A DNA stretch of 25,513 nt from a virus: IMG/VR virus record IMGVR_UViG_3300029319_000451, positions 1-25,513 of that record, one strand, 5' to 3'. A program made the position numbers and the translations under genes. The stretch's first letter is position 1. Each line of letters starts with the position of its first letter. This document shows positions 1 to 6,288 of the stretch, in pieces. The notes under the pieces are model-generated. The model had not been told where the DNA came from and did not search any database. It saw nothing but the letters and a program-made list of their open reading frames with translations.

Positions 1-481
1 CACATGGTATGTTGAATGTCCAACGTGCCTCTAACTCTGCCTTTGCCATGAGGGTTTCGATAGTAATATCATCCCACTCAATATTGAGATTAGGAATAAA
101 GTCATCCCCATATTTCTCTAGCAGGTTACGTAGTTTCTCTAGCGTAGCTGCATCACCATTGACCATGTCAAATCCAATGTTAGCAACGTCCTCGCCCACC
201 ACCTGTTGGAACAGTTTAGATAATACCTCTTGTGCTACATCACTGCCCATAGGCTGTTCGCGTTTGATAGAAGCAAACATAGAAGCATAGGCTTGCTTCT
301 GTGCTGTAGTCAGCGTAGGATTGTTAGATACAAACAGTGCCTCAACTTCATCTGGTGAGACGGTACGCTCGTACCTATCCATAGCTGTATCAATAGCTTC
401 TTTAATTTTACGTGCATCCTTGCTGAACAAACGTGGTGGACACTTGCTACCACGATGCTCGTCATAGAATGACTTATCCAT
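1..481 (-). CDS. DnaB/gp4-type replicative helicase, N-terminal part (cut by left edge)
   Basis: I translated this partial gene by hand. It starts MDKSFYDEHRGSKCPPRLFS and stays open for 160 codons to the window edge, ending in ...EARWTFNIPC. The visible part is an acidic, helical N-terminal region. The Walker A ATPase core would lie beyond the edge, so the helicase call rests on position and on resemblance to N-termini of marine podovirus helicases as I remember them. The ATG sits 7 nt after the primase stop, so the two are co-transcribed. In T7 these functions are fused in one gp4 protein; here they are split. The expected role is unwinding at the phage fork together with the primase. A non-ATPase early protein cannot be excluded from this fragment. 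Confidence 0.6.
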   Translation of the reverse strand, partial: MDKSFYDEHRGSKCPPRLFSKDARKIKEAIDTAMDRYERTVSPDEVEALFVSNNPTLTTAQKQAYASMFASIKREQPMGSDVAQEVLSKLFQQVVGEDVANIGFDMVNGDAATLEKLRNLLEKYGDDFIPNLNIEWDDITIETLMAKAELEARWTFNIPC

Positions 482-488
482 TAGACTT

Positions 489-1256
489 CTAATAATCGAC
501 AATTCCATTTAAGTTCTCCATATCTGTCGGGTTACGATATTTCAAATCATCCTTCAAACGTAGGACACGAACATCGTTTACATGTCCACGTAGTTCCTTT
601 GCCATTTGCAAAGTCTTCGGTAGCGCATCGGGGTCTAACGCTATTACCGCTGTCGAGAACTGTGCAAGATACCCTTTATGCGAATCTTGTAGAGATGTAC
701 CAAGAAGCGCAACCCCGACAAAGGAACCGTAACCAACAACGGCTGCACTCACACAGTCCTCGACAACAACTGCGACTCTACCACAACCAAAATTAAAAGG
801 CAAGCCACTTTTTCCATATCGTTTCCATTTAGGTAAACGCTTACTCAAAGCACGTCCCGTAGCATCTACGATTTTGTTATCGTGCATTACAGGAAACACT
901 ACACGATTTTCTTTTACATCATACATCAAACCTAGTTTCTTTGCATCAAGTCTCCAAGATTCAGCCCAGTGTTGAACTTCTAAACTATATGGAACTACAT
1001 ATTCAGGCAATTCAAACGTGTTTTGAAAAGCAAAATCCTCTGTGTTATTAAAACTGGTACGTATTTCCTCTGCAGTCATGTGTATACGATTGCCACCACG
1101 CACATTACACGTAGCCTTGTAACAATTCCACACAAGAGAACCTAGATTATTGGTTACAGTGAATGTCTTTGTGCCACCACAGTTGGGACAATCCATACGT
1201 TTAGTCTGTCCATTAGGTATATCCATATCACTTATAATGTTATATATATTATTCAT
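489..1256 (-). CDS. DNA primase, zinc-ribbon plus TOPRIM (T7 gp4 primase-like)
   Basis: This 255-aa protein should synthesise RNA primers for phage lagging-strand replication. Residues 23-50 form a zinc-binding module, C23-x2-C26 and C45-x4-C50, like the N-terminal template-reading finger of T7 gp4. A TOPRIM-like core follows: the run VAVVVEDCVSA places a catalytic Glu at E166, and ALDPDA gives the D208-x-D210 metal-binding pair. KDDLKYRNPTDM near the C-terminus fits the third acidic motif. The length matches the primase half of gp4, with no helicase domain attached; the helicase candidate follows as a separate gene. The gap to the upstream integrase is only 26 nt. The ribosome binding site before the ATG is weak (AAGTGAG). 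A promoter-like sequence lies in the end of the integrase gene just upstream. Confidence 0.85.
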   Translation of the reverse strand: MNNIYNIISDMDIPNGQTKRMDCPNCGGTKTFTVTNNLGSLVWNCYKATCNVRGGNRIHMTAEEIRTSFNNTEDFAFQNTFELPEYVVPYSLEVQHWAESWRLDAKKLGLMYDVKENRVVFPVMHDNKIVDATGRALSKRLPKWKRYGKSGLPFNFGCGRVAVVVEDCVSAAVVGYGSFVGVALLGTSLQDSHKGYLAQFSTAVIALDPDALPKTLQMAKELRGHVNDVRVLRLKDDLKYRNPTDMENLNGIVDY

Positions 1257-1282
1257 TATATACTCACTTTCGTTGTCGGCAT

Positions 1283-2161
1283 TTAAGTGCTTTTACCATA
1301 AGATTTACGTACTGTCAAGGCATTATTTGCACTCTCGTACGTATTTTTCATGTACGGTTTTACTGATTGTGGATTGCTGTGTCCTGTAACCGACATAATT
1401 TGTCCCATAGGGACACCAGCTTCAACCATTTGTGTCGTACCTGTCCTGCGTAAATCCATTAGACGTAATTTATCAGGCAGTCCAGCTTCGCGCATGACAA
1501 GCCTACCAGCTTGGCCTAGTCTATCTATACCATAAGGATGGTAGACGCCGTGTACGGGCTTTATTCGGGGCGCAACGTACTGTTGAAAGCCAAACTCTTG
1601 CTCCTGCTGTGTCAGCATTTCAAGCAGGTCATCTTGTATAGGCAAAGTCACCTCTGCCCTACGCTTAGACTGCTCAAGATGTAGCTTACGCCCATCAAAA
1701 TCTATATTGTCCCATGTCAACATACGCATATCACCAAGACGCTGACACCATTCATACGCCATGTGAACTATTAATCCGATACTACGCCACTCAAACTTAG
1801 AGTAAGCAGTGTCAAGGAATTGACGCACATCATCTTCTGTCCACACGACTTTTCGTTGTGGTGGTGTTTTGCGTTTTATGTTTGCAAATGGATTGACGTG
1901 CGTATATTCCATTTCAATAGCGTAGCGAAACAGGATAGATGACACAGTGCATACATGGTTGGCGAGACTGATGCCTCGCACAACCCATCTTTCGTATGCG
2001 TGTTTGGCCTGCTTACTTGTGAGTTCACAAAAATTCACAGAGCCAAAATCGTCCACCATTATACTAAGAAAGTATTGATAGTCTTTCTTAGTTCTGCTTC
2101 GTAACATCTTGAAATCATTGGAATTATAATACTTATCCACAAGATGTTTTACTGTCTTCAT
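1283..2161 (-). CDS. int: Tyrosine-recombinase integrase
   Basis: A 292-aa site-specific recombinase that would integrate and excise the phage at an attachment site. An N-terminal SAM-like core-binding domain spans about residues 1-100. The catalytic domain follows with Arg R141 (CQRLGDMR), Lys K166 (QSKRRAEVTLP), R238 (MDLRRT), His H261 (VTGHSNPQS) and the nucleophile Tyr Y270 (VKPYMKNT). The histidine usually found three residues before the second Arg (HxxR) is Met235 here. The start is supported by GAGGAG five bases before the ATG and a 4-nt ATGA overlap with the preceding gene. The gene lies between DUF932 and primase in the leftward operon, so it may be expressed with replication genes. 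I could not identify an attP core or a repressor next to it. Confidence 0.92.
   Translation of the reverse strand: MKTVKHLVDKYYNSNDFKMLRSRTKKDYQYFLSIMVDDFGSVNFCELTSKQAKHAYERWVVRGISLANHVCTVSSILFRYAIEMEYTHVNPFANIKRKTPPQRKVVWTEDDVRQFLDTAYSKFEWRSIGLIVHMAYEWCQRLGDMRMLTWDNIDFDGRKLHLEQSKRRAEVTLPIQDDLLEMLTQQEQEFGFQQYVAPRIKPVHGVYHPYGIDRLGQAGRLVMREAGLPDKLRLMDLRRTGTTQMVEAGVPMGQIMSVTGHSNPQSVKPYMKNTYESANNALTVRKSYGKST
1290..1318 (-). promoter_or_regulatory. Candidate promoter before primase, with adjoining CATTTAAGTG site
   Basis: Read on the minus strand, TTGACA (1313-1318) is followed by 17 nt and then TAAAAG (1290-1295), preceded by TGG as in an extended -10. Directly downstream at 1280-1289 lies CATTTAAGTG, the same motif that is repeated in the rightward control region around 8.3 kb. 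It overlaps the integrase stop codon. The -10 matches the consensus only 4 of 6, so this may be chance inside coding sequence. Confidence 0.35.
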
Positions 2162-2517
2162 TTCAACTCCTCACATTCTAGTTCATCATAATCATCCTTT
2201 GTTTCCACAAAGCTGTAATCGGATAGCTTGTAGAATTGATTCGTATGGTCATTAACATACTCTCCGTTCCCTAATGAAATATTGGGACGATTAAATATCT
2301 TATGTACATACTCTTCAGGATTTTCACCTCGCTCATAGAAAAATTTATACGTCTTATAATGTTGCCACTGTCTACCTTTCACACCCTTAACCCAATACGC
2401 TGTAGAACATCTTACTGTCCAGTAGTTGAAGCGTGGTAAAAACCACGCCCCATTTAATGTTTTAGGTTCGTCATTATCGTGGAACCTTTTTGTATAAGGC
2501 CAACCATCATCAATCAT
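2158..2517 (-). CDS. Unknown protein, 119 aa, aromatic-rich
   Basis: I do not recognise this protein. It is soluble-looking and rich in Tyr, Trp and Phe (for example WFLPRFNYWTVRC and YKTYKFFYERGE), with an acidic tail ending DDYDELECEELK. It sits between the DUF932 gene and the integrase, overlapping each by 4 nt (ATGA), so it is translated as part of that unit. AAGGAG lies 11 nt before the ATG, slightly far but usable. Position suggests a role linked to integration or early replication, such as an accessory or excisionase-like factor. There is no clear helix-turn-helix or zinc motif to support that. Confidence 0.7.
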   Translation of the reverse strand: MIDDGWPYTKRFHDNDEPKTLNGAWFLPRFNYWTVRCSTAYWVKGVKGRQWQHYKTYKFFYERGENPEEYVHKIFNRPNISLGNGEYVNDHTNQFYKLSDYSFVETKDDYDELECEELK

Positions 2518-3347
2518 GCTGCAATCAACTCCTTAAATGGCTTGCTGTCAATCCACTGGGACACCTTGCTCTCACGCTGGAACATGGACACAGCGTTGGT
2601 ATCCTTGCCAGTGTTACGCAGAGCAAAGCCATTGCGCTCATCAGCATAGCTTGCATAGTTAGTAAACGCAGAATACAAAGCCCAGACATTCTGTCCACGA
2701 ACTGATGCTTCTTGGTTGTACAAGTTAAGCATTTTTTCAGATGTCCTGTCAGACTTGAGTAAAGTCTCAAGCATAGACTTAACGTCACCGACAAACAGAG
2801 GCTTGTTAGCCCAGCCCTGTAAGCGTTCTGACTGTGCGTAGAATGACTGCGTAGATTCACGAAGGTCACGAATAAACCTACCCATGCTAAAGTTAGCAGA
2901 GTTCTTACGCCGTATCTTGTCATGCTCACCACGAATCATACCATTGGTGCAGAAGAAATCTATCGCACCAAAATATGTCTGGTTGGAACAGCTACCATCA
3001 ATACCATGCAAGGCAATAATACGTTGTGCAATGGTGGTGCTGTGCCTGTCTGTCTCAATACGTGCAGTCACATTAGGCAGGGTCATGTCGAGCATAGCCC
3101 ATGCATTATGTCGGGCAATGTTCCACTTCATATTCATGCCCTCACACTCTGCATCGCCAAGGTTCTCTGTGATAGTGTTATGTACACCCTCAAAGAAATC
3201 AGCGTGACTGGCACAGTTGAACGTGTCACCCACCACACCGATATAGTCACCCGTGTTACCGTTGATGACATACTTCTTGTCTCTCACTTTGGTAGGCTCA
3301 AACACAGGCTTGAAGTTAAGGTTGTCTGGTAAAAAATCAAATGGCAT
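2514..3347 (-). CDS. DUF932 family phage/plasmid-like protein
   Basis: This 277-aa protein resembles the DUF932 (phage/plasmid-like) family, which is widespread in phages and plasmids and has no settled function. The C-terminal part carries the typical stretch of small aromatic and charged residues (TNYASYADERNGFALRN then DTNAVSMFQRESK, about residues 225-262). The middle contains HGIDGSCSNQTYFGAIDFFC and the N-terminal part YIGVVGDTF, both in keeping with the family. The length is typical. The start is supported by a strong AAAGGAGAT six bases upstream, and a strong promoter lies 42 bp upstream. It is the first gene of the leftward unit that ends in integrase, primase and helicase. Early expression and a role around replication or host takeover are inferences. 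Confidence 0.8.
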   Translation of the reverse strand: MPFDFLPDNLNFKPVFEPTKVRDKKYVINGNTGDYIGVVGDTFNCASHADFFEGVHNTITENLGDAECEGMNMKWNIARHNAWAMLDMTLPNVTARIETDRHSTTIAQRIIALHGIDGSCSNQTYFGAIDFFCTNGMIRGEHDKIRRKNSANFSMGRFIRDLRESTQSFYAQSERLQGWANKPLFVGDVKSMLETLLKSDRTSEKMLNLYNQEASVRGQNVWALYSAFTNYASYADERNGFALRNTGKDTNAVSMFQRESKVSQWIDSKPFKELIAA

Positions 3348-3388
3348 ATTTATCTCCTTTCATGTCAACTGACGATTATCTTATACAG

Positions 3389-3417
3389 GTTATAGCACAG
3401 AAAAAAATAGGGGTCAA
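3389..3417 (-). promoter_or_regulatory. Strong sigma-70-like promoter for the DUF932-integrase-primase unit
   Basis: On the minus strand TTGACC (3412-3417), a 17-nt spacer and TATAAC (3389-3394) are seen, with TGC just before the -10 (extended -10). The predicted start is about 3382, giving a short leader of about 35 nt to the AAAGGAGAT site and ATG of the DUF932 gene. The spacing and matches are as good as those of the other promoters in this window. Confidence 0.75.
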
Positions 3418-3422
3418 GTGTT

Positions 3423-3626
3423 TTAGAACTTAGTCACTAAAGTGACACCCTCTTTATCTAACTGCCTCATGGCCATGTATTCTTTCCACTTAGCATCTAT
3501 CAGGGCTTGGTCTGCACCTTCAAATATTAAGTCACCATGTTCACGCATAAGCCTACGCCTCTCGTCTGCCACGTGCAACAGTCGTTTGTCACTGGCCTTA
3601 TCTGGGTATATTGGGTCTATATACAT
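3423..3626 (-). CDS. Unknown small protein, 67 aa
   Basis: A small charged, helical protein (MYIDPIYPDKASDKRLL...), with the heptad-like stretch VADERRRLMREHGDLIFEG in the middle. I chose the ATG at 3626 because AAAGGAG lies exactly 8 nt upstream. The in-frame GTG and ATG at 3635 and 3632 touch that ribosome binding site and are unlikely. The gene overlaps the end of the upstream small ORF by 29 nt. It is the last gene before the 3.4 kb promoter, so it ends the upper leftward unit. No family recognised. Confidence 0.65.
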   Translation of the reverse strand: MYIDPIYPDKASDKRLLHVADERRRLMREHGDLIFEGADQALIDAKWKEYMAMRQLDKEGVTLVTKF

Positions 3627-3798
3627 TGTCATCACTCCTTTCTATGCAAAAGCATTGCTGTTGTGGATACTCAAAACTGCGTATAGTAGATTCGTAGTGA
3701 CACTGCGACATCCATGTATGCCCAGACCACACCTCTAGTTCTACGGTATAGGTATTAATCGTGCCTAAACAGGCAAGCACTACTGTTATACTATTCAT
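3598..3798 (-). CDS. Unknown small protein, 66 aa, N-terminal hydrophobic stretch
   Basis: Starts MNSITVVLACLGTINTYTVE. The first 15 residues are hydrophobic with a Cys at position 10, which could be a short signal or lipoprotein-like start, although a basic N-region is missing. Several Cys follow (SQCHYES, QQCFCIE). The ATG at 3798 is chosen because AAAGGA lies 7 nt upstream and because it overlaps the preceding stop as ATGA. A longer reading upstream has no ribosome binding site. No family recognised. Confidence 0.55.
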   Translation of the reverse strand: MNSITVVLACLGTINTYTVELEVWSGHTWMSQCHYESTIRSFEYPQQQCFCIERSDDNVYRPNIPR

Positions 3799-3938
3799 CC
3801 TATTATCCTTTCTATGATACCAGCTATGGCATGATAACCTGCCCAGCCTAAAAATGCAAAGACGCAAAAGAACACGAACATTTCAATGCCATCATGCGTG
3901 AGGTAATAATATTTCACCTTGTGCCAATACTTACTCAT
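3795..3938 (-). CDS. Small single-pass membrane protein, 47 aa
   Basis: Starts MSKYWHKVKYYYLTHDG and has one strongly hydrophobic segment at about residues 20-39 (MFVFFCVFAFLGWAGYHAIA), then a short tail IIERIIG. The ATG at 3938 follows a G-rich stretch and overlaps the upstream stop by 8 nt; the downstream gene overlaps by ATGA. Positive charge before the segment suggests an N-in orientation. The membrane role is unknown. Confidence 0.6.
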   Translation of the reverse strand: MSKYWHKVKYYYLTHDGIEMFVFFCVFAFLGWAGYHAIAGIIERIIG

Positions 3939-4212
3939 GTTCGCCCCCATTGCCTCTGCCAAGCCCACCAAAATACTGTGGCCTACGCTTGGCTGTTTCA
4001 AACACACCTGCCGTAATGAACACACCAGCTATCAGCAGGGCGTGTAGTGCAGCACTGATACCGAACACAACGACAGAGCCTACCCACATAGAAAAGATAA
4101 TGCACCACATCCATGCCAGTATCTGCATGACCATGTGCCTTGTGTTTGTGTCAGGTATATTGGACAGCGGATTGTACCTACTGTCCATGATTAGTTTGTA
4201 TGTGTTACGCAT
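3931..4212 (-). CDS. Two-pass membrane protein, 93 aa
   Basis: Two hydrophobic segments are visible, roughly residues 28-50 (MVMQILAWMWCIIFSMWVGS onwards) and 54-72 (LHALLIAGVFITAGVF), followed by a basic then Gly-rich tail (TAKRRPQYFGGLGRGNGG). The start at 4212 is chosen by analogy with the upstream neighbours, where ATG-x-x-TAA overlaps of 8 nt recur; AGGAG lies 10 nt away. The ATG at 4218 (AGGAG 4 nt away) is a fair alternative. No family recognised. It could be an early inner-membrane protein affecting the host. Confidence 0.6.
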   Translation of the reverse strand: MRNTYKLIMDSRYNPLSNIPDTNTRHMVMQILAWMWCIIFSMWVGSVVVFGISAALHALLIAGVFITAGVFETAKRRPQYFGGLGRGNGGEHE

Positions 4213-4378
4213 CGTCATCAATCTCCTGTATACTTTCTAGCGTCCAGTCATGTCCCTCATCAACTTGCACCCATCCTACACATGATGGTGCTATACTCCA
4301 CGCAGTATGTTCATCAGGTGCTTCAATGGTAGTTTCAAATCCCACATCCATTGTGGCAGTTACTTTGTACTTAGGCAT
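4205..4378 (-). CDS. Small acidic protein, 57 aa, MP[KR]Y paralog
   Basis: Found by reading the minus strand by hand. It begins MPKYKVTATMDVGFETTIEA and ends ...ESIQEIDDDA. It is similar in start, predicted beta-strand pattern and acidic end to the next upstream gene (MPRYLVRIESEVEV...EEIDDA), so the two look like tandem paralogs. GAGGAG lies 7 nt upstream of the ATG. The last codons supply the ribosome binding site and start of the following gene. Function unknown. Confidence 0.6.
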   Translation of the reverse strand: MPKYKVTATMDVGFETTIEAPDEHTAWSIAPSCVGWVQVDEGHDWTLESIQEIDDDA

Positions 4379-4508
4379 CATCAATCTCCTCTATATCAAC
4401 GTCCACACTACCAAAATCAAAGCATTCAATGGCAATACTCTCTGCCTGTGTTTCATCATCTGCCTTTACTTCAACCTCTGATTCTATTCGTACTAAATAT
4501 CTAGGCAT
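4371..4508 (-). CDS. Small acidic protein, 45 aa, MP[KR]Y paralog
   Basis: Starts MPRYLVRIESEVEVKADDET and is strongly acidic, ending DVDIEEIDDA. The pattern (short beta strand, acidic helix with AESIAIE, beta strand) resembles tiny phage proteins that modulate host enzymes, but no family is recognised. Of three consecutive ATG codons, the one at 4508 is best placed, 7 nt after GAGGAG. It overlaps the previous and next genes by 8 nt each. Confidence 0.6.
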   Translation of the reverse strand: MPRYLVRIESEVEVKADDETQAESIAIECFDFGSVDVDIEEIDDA

Positions 4509-4605
4509 CATCATTCTCCTCTTCATATAGACGTAGACAGGCTTGTAAATGTTCCCAATAGTAATATTCATCTGCATCATATAGTATACCGTCAATCTCA
4601 ATCAT
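4501..4605 (-). CDS. Very small acidic protein, 34 aa
   Basis: Reads MIEIDGILYDADEYYYWEHL and ends RLYEEENDDA. Good coding signs for its size: AAAGGAG 7 nt before the third of three consecutive ATGs, an 8-nt overlap with the gene before, and an ending whose codons form the ribosome binding site of the gene after. Tyr, Glu and Asp make up much of it. No homolog known to me. Confidence 0.5.
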   Translation of the reverse strand: MIEIDGILYDADEYYYWEHLQACLRLYEEENDDA

Positions 4606-4837
4606 CATCATTCTCCTTTACAAATAGTTCATGTGGTATCTTGTCCCACTCAGCACGTCTGATACGCCACTTGTCATGCTGAACAGGTGTGCAAAAGCGC
4701 ACCCACTTCCTACCCACCACTACCCACACAAGGCGTGTGCCACATACAGGATAGCGTGTGTCGTATAGGTCACAACGGTATAGCTGGGCATCAGACCACG
4801 TTTTTTCGGTGGGCTTCCAACTAGGTGACAATTTCAT
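4598..4837 (-). CDS. Unknown small protein, 79 aa
   Basis: Starts MKLSPSWKPTEKTWSDAQLY. It has a basic, Trp-rich middle (TRLVWVVVGRKWVRFCTP) and a charged end ENDDD. The ATG at 4837 is preceded by GAAGGAG at 7-8 nt; the open frame extends upstream without a better site. It overlaps the upstream gene by 17 nt. Three Cys are present but no clear zinc motif. Not recognised. Confidence 0.6.
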   Translation of the reverse strand: MKLSPSWKPTEKTWSDAQLYRCDLYDTRYPVCGTRLVWVVVGRKWVRFCTPVQHDKWRIRRAEWDKIPHELFVKENDDD

Positions 4838-5009
4838 AATGGTCTCCTTCACAATGACCATACCAGCCCTCTTCCCACTCATCCAGTTTGTATGGATAGT
4901 CGTAGGGCTGCATTTCATTTACCAATGCTAGCATTTCTTTTATGGTCATGTCAAATAGTTTTCCTGTGTGTATTTCGCGCACAACTATTATTTGGTTTGG
5001 GTCAATCAT
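4821..5009 (-). CDS. Unknown small protein, 62 aa
   Basis: Starts MIDPNQIIVVREIHTGKLFD and is acidic toward the end (DEWEEGWYGHCEGDHYE). The predicted order is beta strand, turn, helix (TIKEMLALVNEM). The start overlaps the upstream stop as ATGA, which implies translational coupling. No family recognised. Confidence 0.6.
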   Translation of the reverse strand: MIDPNQIIVVREIHTGKLFDMTIKEMLALVNEMQPYDYPYKLDEWEEGWYGHCEGDHYEIVT

Positions 5010-5182
5010 AATTGCACCTTTCCATTCTCATTTAATAATACAGATTGCACATTGACACGATAGCCCATCTCACGCAACTCTCGCGCTTTTTCTGTTGCTA
5101 CATAAAGCGAGTGTGTCGCATGATGACACGTCCATCCATCACCTCTATCGTGTGTATAATTAATCAAGAATACTTCGTTCAT
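5006..5182 (-). CDS. Unknown small protein, 58 aa
   Basis: Begins MNEVFLINYTHDRGDGWTCH with an alpha helix in the middle (ATEKARELREMG), suggesting a small beta-alpha-beta fold. The ATG at 5182 is favoured because AAGGA is about 9 nt upstream; an in-frame ATG at 5191 would touch the AAGG. It lies 1 nt after a tiny membrane-protein ORF. Not recognised. Confidence 0.6.
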   Translation of the reverse strand: MNEVFLINYTHDRGDGWTCHHATHSLYVATEKARELREMGYRVNVQSVLLNENGKVQL

Positions 5183-5183
5183 A

Positions 5184-5276
5184 TTATCCATCCTTGTACA
5201 GTTTGTACATTATATAACATATTCCTACCACACATACAAGCAGATAACCGCCAATGAATACATCATCCCACGGCAT
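5184..5276 (-). CDS. Tiny membrane peptide, 30 aa (possible GTG start at 5315 gives 43 aa)
   Basis: Reads MPWDDVFIGGYLLVCVVGIC followed by YIMYKLYKDG: one transmembrane helix flanked by acidic and basic ends, typical of a real micropeptide. It fills an otherwise empty gap in a densely packed strand and ends 1 nt before the next start. Upstream in frame, GTG at 5315 overlaps the preceding stop as GTGA, so a 43-aa form is possible. Neither start has a good ribosome binding site. Confidence 0.45.
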   Translation of the reverse strand: MPWDDVFIGGYLLVCVVGICYIMYKLYKDG

Positions 5277-5311
5277 CTGATTGTATATGCACAGTGCTGT
5301 CAGACACTTAG

Positions 5312-5488
5312 TCACGGGTAACGCTTGCCCATATGTGAGGCTACAGCTTCACTGTCTGACTCTGACAAGTCAAACGCCTTGTTAATAATGGTGACACGCA
5401 TAGATTGTTCTATCATTCTATTACGCTTCCATTCAGGGGCTTTTTTACTCACCTTTTTTATACGCATCTTGCTCGTATTTAATCGCAT
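5312..5488 (-). CDS. Small basic protein, 58 aa
   Basis: Starts MRLNTSKMRIKKVSKKAPEW and is strongly basic in its first half, then acidic (FDLSESDSEAVASHMGKRYP). The ATG at 5488 is preceded by AAAGGA at 8 nt. It overlaps the upstream 53-aa ORF by 44 nt in another frame. The basic face could bind nucleic acid. Not recognised. Confidence 0.5.
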   Translation of the reverse strand: MRLNTSKMRIKKVSKKAPEWKRNRMIEQSMRVTIINKAFDLSESDSEAVASHMGKRYP

Positions 5489-5606
5489 TATTCTCATCCT
5501 TTCGTCTATTGTGTGAACCCTTACCCTTGTTTGGCTTTTCTACTATAGGTCTTCGCCTATTGTATGCCGCCACTGGGTTATGCACTCTTGTTACTCTGAT
5601 AGCCAT
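5445..5606 (-). CDS. Small basic protein, 53 aa
   Basis: Reads MAIRVTRVHNPVAAYNRRRP and continues very basic to EQDAYKKGE. AGAGGT lies 5 nt before the ATG. It sits directly after the 63-aa membrane protein gene with a 3-nt gap. It overlaps the following 58-aa gene by 44 nt. The sequence is probably disordered and nucleic-acid binding; this is inference from charge only. Confidence 0.5.
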   Translation of the reverse strand: MAIRVTRVHNPVAAYNRRRPIVEKPNKGKGSHNRRKDENNAIKYEQDAYKKGE

Positions 5607-5609
5607 GTG

Positions 5610-5801
5610 TTACCTCTTCTCTAGGTTATATGCCACAATGCCCCAGCCTACGACTAGACACCATGCACTGCATCCAAAGAATGTCCATGACAGCCATGTC
5701 ATATGACCTACACCATGTAGCGATAGCATGGCAAGCCCAAAGAATACGCCCACCATTAGCATGGCAATCAAAAACAAGTCTAGCATTTCAAATTTTTTCA
5801 T
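5610..5801 (-). CDS. Two-pass small membrane protein, 63 aa
   Basis: Starts MKKFEMLDLFLIAMLMVGVF with two hydrophobic segments (about residues 7-27 and 38-57, the latter WTFFGCSAWCLVVGWGIVAY) and a basic end NLEKR. GGGAG is 8 nt before the chosen ATG, which overlaps the upstream stop as TGATG. Size and topology match small inner-membrane proteins of phage early regions, but it is not in the lysis cassette, so I do not call it a holin. Confidence 0.6.
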   Translation of the reverse strand: MKKFEMLDLFLIAMLMVGVFFGLAMLSLHGVGHMTWLSWTFFGCSAWCLVVGWGIVAYNLEKR

Positions 5802-5992
5802 CAGTCTATCTCCCAATCTCTCAGAATGTTAATGGCAAAACCACCCACCACTTTCAACTTTTTAACTTGTGTTGCGTTCAAGCATTTTTGTTGCATCAAT
5901 TCATTTACAATGCACCTGCTTTGCCTGTCTTGTGGATAGTATCTGGTTGTCCCGTAGACATCCTTTACGCTAAAGTTTAATAGATTTTCCAT
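5801..5992 (-). CDS. Unknown small protein, 63 aa
   Basis: Starts MENLLNFSVKDVYGTTRYYP. Helical segments follow (RCIVNELMQQKCLNATQVKK), and the protein could be a compact helical domain. The ATG at 5992 has GAGGG 7 nt upstream; a GTG at 5998 overlapping the preceding stop is the alternative. Not recognised. Confidence 0.6.
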   Translation of the reverse strand: MENLLNFSVKDVYGTTRYYPQDRQSRCIVNELMQQKCLNATQVKKLKVVGGFAINILRDWEID

Positions 5993-5994
5993 TG

Positions 5995-6288
5995 TCACGC
6001 CCTCTCAGCTTGTGTTAATTCATACCACCTATTGGCAGCACCTATTATCATGTTGGTATATTTGATAGCATACCCAGTGCCAGCAGTCAAGTCACCCTTA
6101 GTGATTAGGTGTTTGTGCATATGTTGCACGTTGTCCCACTCACTCAATAACCGTTTGCACAATGCGTCATATTCATCATCTGTTAATACTTGCTTATCTT
6201 CCTTGTAGTATAGATAACTACTCATTAGATAGTAAGGCACTAGCCTATTGATAGATAAGTTTTCAATTAGTGTGTTTGCACTATTCAT
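5995..6288 (-). CDS. Small helical protein with a LigA-N-terminus-like motif, 97 aa
   Basis: Residues about 19-50 (PYYLMSSYLYYKEDKQVLTD then DEYDALCKRLL) resemble the first helices of NAD-dependent DNA ligase (adenylation domain Ia, the YY..D.P.ISD.EYD pattern), where the tyrosines and Asp bind the NMN half of NAD+. The rest of a ligase is missing, so this is at most a stand-alone domain Ia-like protein. It starts with ATG overlapping the HhH gene stop (TAATG). The link with NAD or DNA repair is inference; the motif is short and may be only a helical-pair similarity. Confidence 0.6.
   Translation of the reverse strand: MNSANTLIENLSINRLVPYYLMSSYLYYKEDKQVLTDDEYDALCKRLLSEWDNVQHMHKHLITKGDLTAGTGYAIKYTNMIIGAANRWYELTQAERA

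Noticed and set aside
599-1389. Plus-strand ORFs opposite primase and integrase
   Set aside because: The minus-strand genes have clear zinc, TOPRIM and recombinase motifs; the plus frames have none.
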